This document shows, piece by piece, positions 6,020 to 7,201 of a stretch of DNA of 7,201 nucleotides. The stretch is from the NCBI GenBank assembly GCA_028698765.1, contig JAQVVW010000066.1, positions 1 to 7,201 on the forward strand. Reading direction: 5' to 3'. The stretch comes from Methanoculleus sp. Its GTDB lineage: Archaea; Halobacteriota; Methanomicrobia; Methanomicrobiales; Methanoculleaceae. The notes below the pieces were generated by a model. It ran no database searches. It was not told the DNA's origin and saw only the letters and a list, made by a program, of their open reading frames with translations. The translations under genes were made by a program, and so were the position numbers. Numbering within the stretch: position 1 is the stretch's first letter; every line of letters begins with the position of its first letter.

Positions 6020-6048
6020 GGAGATATCTTTTTCTACGTTATATCTCC
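6020..6048. repeat. 8-bp perfect inverted repeat, possible operator
   Basis: GGAGATAT (6020-6027) and ATATCTCC (6041-6048) are perfect inverted copies separated by 13 nt. The spacer is T-rich and the right arm overlaps a TATA-like GTTATATC. Dyad symmetry with a centre-to-centre distance of about two helical turns (21 nt) fits a dimeric regulator site, but it may also be a weak hairpin or chance. It lies about 100 nt before the start of the rightward gene. Confidence 0.35.
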
Positions 6049-6116
6049 CTGTAACTCTGGATATGCAGGATTTAGCGCTCTCTTCTCGCTGGGAATGGCC
6101 GGAAGCGATATGACAA

Positions 6117-6124
6117 CAAATATC
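6117..6124 (+). promoter_or_regulatory. Candidate TATA box for the rightward hypothetical gene
   Basis: CAAATATC is centred about 24 nt before the ATG at 6145, and no Shine-Dalgarno is visible before that ATG. The spacing fits a leaderless archaeal message, but the match to the TATA consensus is only moderate. Confidence 0.3.
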
Positions 6125-6144
6125 ATCCCATCCCTCTACCAATA

Positions 6145-7201
6145 ATGACTATGGAAGAGACATGGCAGCCCGAGGCGCTCCGGAACCGGCGGCTCGAACA
6201 GCTCCGGGCTACCATGGACGATTACATCGTAAAGAACACCGGACTGGTCGAGGGGAACCTCCCGGTCTTCTTCGGCCATGTTGCCGCCACGCTCGACAAG
6301 ACATTTCCCGACCTCGACGACAGGACATACGACGACTTCATCGATGCGACCGCTTTTACGCTCCTCAACGTCACGCGCGAGGCCCCTACGACGGAGTATC
6401 TCGAGAAGTTCCTGCGCCACGCCATGGGGAACAAGCGGCGCCGCAAGGGGCGGGCAACGCTCGACGTGATCGTGGCCCTGAAGTTGATCGACTCCGGCAA
6501 CTACTATCTGGCGATCGAGTACCTTATGCCCCACCGGAGTTACGACGGCCGCATCAACGCTGCGGTCGCCTACTGCTACTACGCTCTCTCCCTCGCGAAG
6601 AACCAGAAGTCGAGAATTCGCCCCGACGACCTGGAACTGCACGCCCGCGAGGAGATGCTGAACGTCTCCCGTGTCCGCGCCCCGCTCAACCGTCTCACGA
6701 TCTTCAAGCGCAAGGACAGCCGGCTGGACACGATCTTCTGGTTCATGCTGGATCTGGCGTTCACCTGGTTTCCCAGCGAACCGGAGTTCTACCGCATGGG
6801 CATCGCCAAAACGAAGGAAGATGGGGATATCGAGCGCCGGAACACCCTTCTCGCTCATGCAACGGAGCGGTTCTCGGATGATCGGTTCTTCCTCGCAGAG
6901 GCGTTCAACACCCGTGTGGAGTTGCGCAACGGGGGTGGTGCCGCCGCTGTCGTCAAACAGATGATGCAGCAGTATCCTGACGACCACGAACCGCTCTACT
7001 ACGGGATGAAACTCGCGATCCTCGGAGCCCAGCCGAGATCTTACGCGACGTTCCGGAAACTGGCGCTCTTAAAACAGTTCCCCCGGTTCCTGCTCCTGAT
7101 GCTCGATACCGTCTTCGAGGTTATGAGCAACCACAAAACGGAGAGTTATGTCTGCTTCGAGGAGGCAAAGAAGGTCTCTCCCGGGCGGGATTACTACATC
7201 A
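6145..7201 (+). CDS. Uncharacterised, probably all-helical protein (3' end outside window)
   Basis: An open frame of 352 complete codons runs from the ATG at 6145-6147 off the window edge without a stop. Codon use is GC-rich and coding-like, matching the chromosomal genes and unlike tnpB. I do not recognise the family. The product opens MTMEETWQPEALRNRRLEQL, has no signal peptide and no clear membrane span, and is rich in charged and aromatic residues. Stretches such as RINAAVAYCYYALSLAKNQ (about 135-153) and a later KQMMQQYPDDHEPLYYGMKLAI segment (about 272-293, quoted only by key residues: Gln-Gln-Tyr-Pro, then Leu-Tyr-Tyr-Gly) read like pairs of amphipathic helices, reminiscent of TPR-type repeats, but no canonical TPR signature can be counted. 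A basic patch NKRRRKGR (96-103) could bind nucleic acid or be a surface loop. There is no Shine-Dalgarno; the start may be leaderless. A second in-frame ATG lies two codons later. Divergent from the thioesterase, with the element between them. Confidence 0.75.
   Translation, partial: MTMEETWQPEALRNRRLEQLRATMDDYIVKNTGLVEGNLPVFFGHVAATLDKTFPDLDDRTYDDFIDATAFTLLNVTREAPTTEYLEKFLRHAMGNKRRRKGRATLDVIVALKLIDSGNYYLAIEYLMPHRSYDGRINAAVAYCYYALSLAKNQKSRIRPDDLELHAREEMLNVSRVRAPLNRLTIFKRKDSRLDTIFWFMLDLAFTWFPSEPEFYRMGIAKTKEDGDIERRNTLLAHATERFSDDRFFLAEAFNTRVELRNGGGAAAVVKQMMQQYPDDHEPLYYGMKLAILGAQPRSYATFRKLALLKQFPRFLLLMLDTVFEVMSNHKTESYVCFEEAKKVSPGRDYYI

Larger units (their letters stand above)
5938..6144. other. 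Intergenic region between the element and the divergent gene
   Basis: About 200 nt follow the left end of the element before the start of the rightward gene. It holds the inverted repeat at 6020-6048 and A/T-rich TATA-like patches near 6038-6046 and 6117-6124. Short open frames on both strands (68 and 98 codons) have no ribosome site, no recognisable motif and run into the element, so they are not called. Before the insertion it probably joined the region 4660-4705 as the shared promoter region of the thioesterase and the rightward gene. Confidence 0.6.

Noticed and set aside
6063..6113. A 16-codon plus-strand frame (MQDLALSSRWEWPEAI) after the inverted repeat
   Set aside because: Too short, with no ribosome site, and no evidence that it acts as a leader peptide.
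5846..6145. Short frames on both strands in the intergenic region (98 codons minus, 68 codons plus)
   Set aside because: No motif or ribosome site; the minus-strand one runs through the left-end hairpin into the tnpB start region.
6136..6987. A 283-codon minus-strand frame opposite the rightward hypothetical gene
   Set aside because: It is antisense to a longer frame with better coding character and a plausible promoter. Neither is homology-proven, so a small doubt remains, but the plus-strand frame continues open to the window edge.
1..7201. tRNA, rRNA, CRISPR array, or defence/prophage cluster
   Set aside because: Reading both strands shows no repeat-spacer pattern, no tRNA-like cloverleaf ends and no further mobile or defence genes apart from tnpB.

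Overview
The window looks like a piece of a GC-rich chromosome from a methanogenic archaeon, most likely in or near Methanomicrobiales (Methanoculleus-like). This rests on three observations. The GMP synthase ATP-pyrophosphatase is a stand-alone subunit, which is the archaeal arrangement. The gene order pyrG-guaAB-argD-hisC suits that group. Two genes have TATA-like boxes at leaderless-promoter spacing. The taxonomic call is inference; no rRNA is present.

Region 1 (1-4114, minus strand) is a tight biosynthetic cluster read right to left: pyrG (CTP synthase), guaAB (GMP synthase subunit B), argD (acetylornithine aminotransferase) and hisC (histidinol-phosphate aminotransferase, cut by the window edge). 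The gaps are 9 nt and 4 nt, followed by a 17-nt overlap, so the four are probably one operon with coupled translation. The first two genes are glutamine-linked nucleotide amination enzymes and the last two are PLP aminotransferases of arginine and histidine synthesis. pyrG is split by a frameshift near 3076-3080 between its synthetase and glutaminase domains.

Region 2 (4115-4705, minus strand) holds the pyrG leader with a strong Shine-Dalgarno, a GC-rich stem-loop, and a PaaI-like hotdog thioesterase whose best start is the GTG at 4659.

Region 3 (about 4706-5937) is a tnpB-only IS200/IS605-type element on the minus strand. TnpB keeps its RuvC-like catalytic residues and zinc ribbon. Both ends carry strong hairpins with 8-bp cores and 4-nt loops, and there is no tnpA. 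The right end lies about 50 nt upstream of the thioesterase start, so the element has been inserted into the leader or promoter of that gene. A TnpB-associated RNA running out of this end would carry chromosomal thioesterase-leader sequence as its guide.

Region 4 (about 5938-7201, plus strand) is about 200 nt of intergenic DNA with an 8-bp inverted repeat. It is followed by a divergently transcribed, unrecognised, probably all-helical protein that runs off the window. No tRNA, rRNA, CRISPR array or unknown multi-gene system is visible. The most interesting points are the pyrG frameshift and the tnpB-only element with its potential guide.
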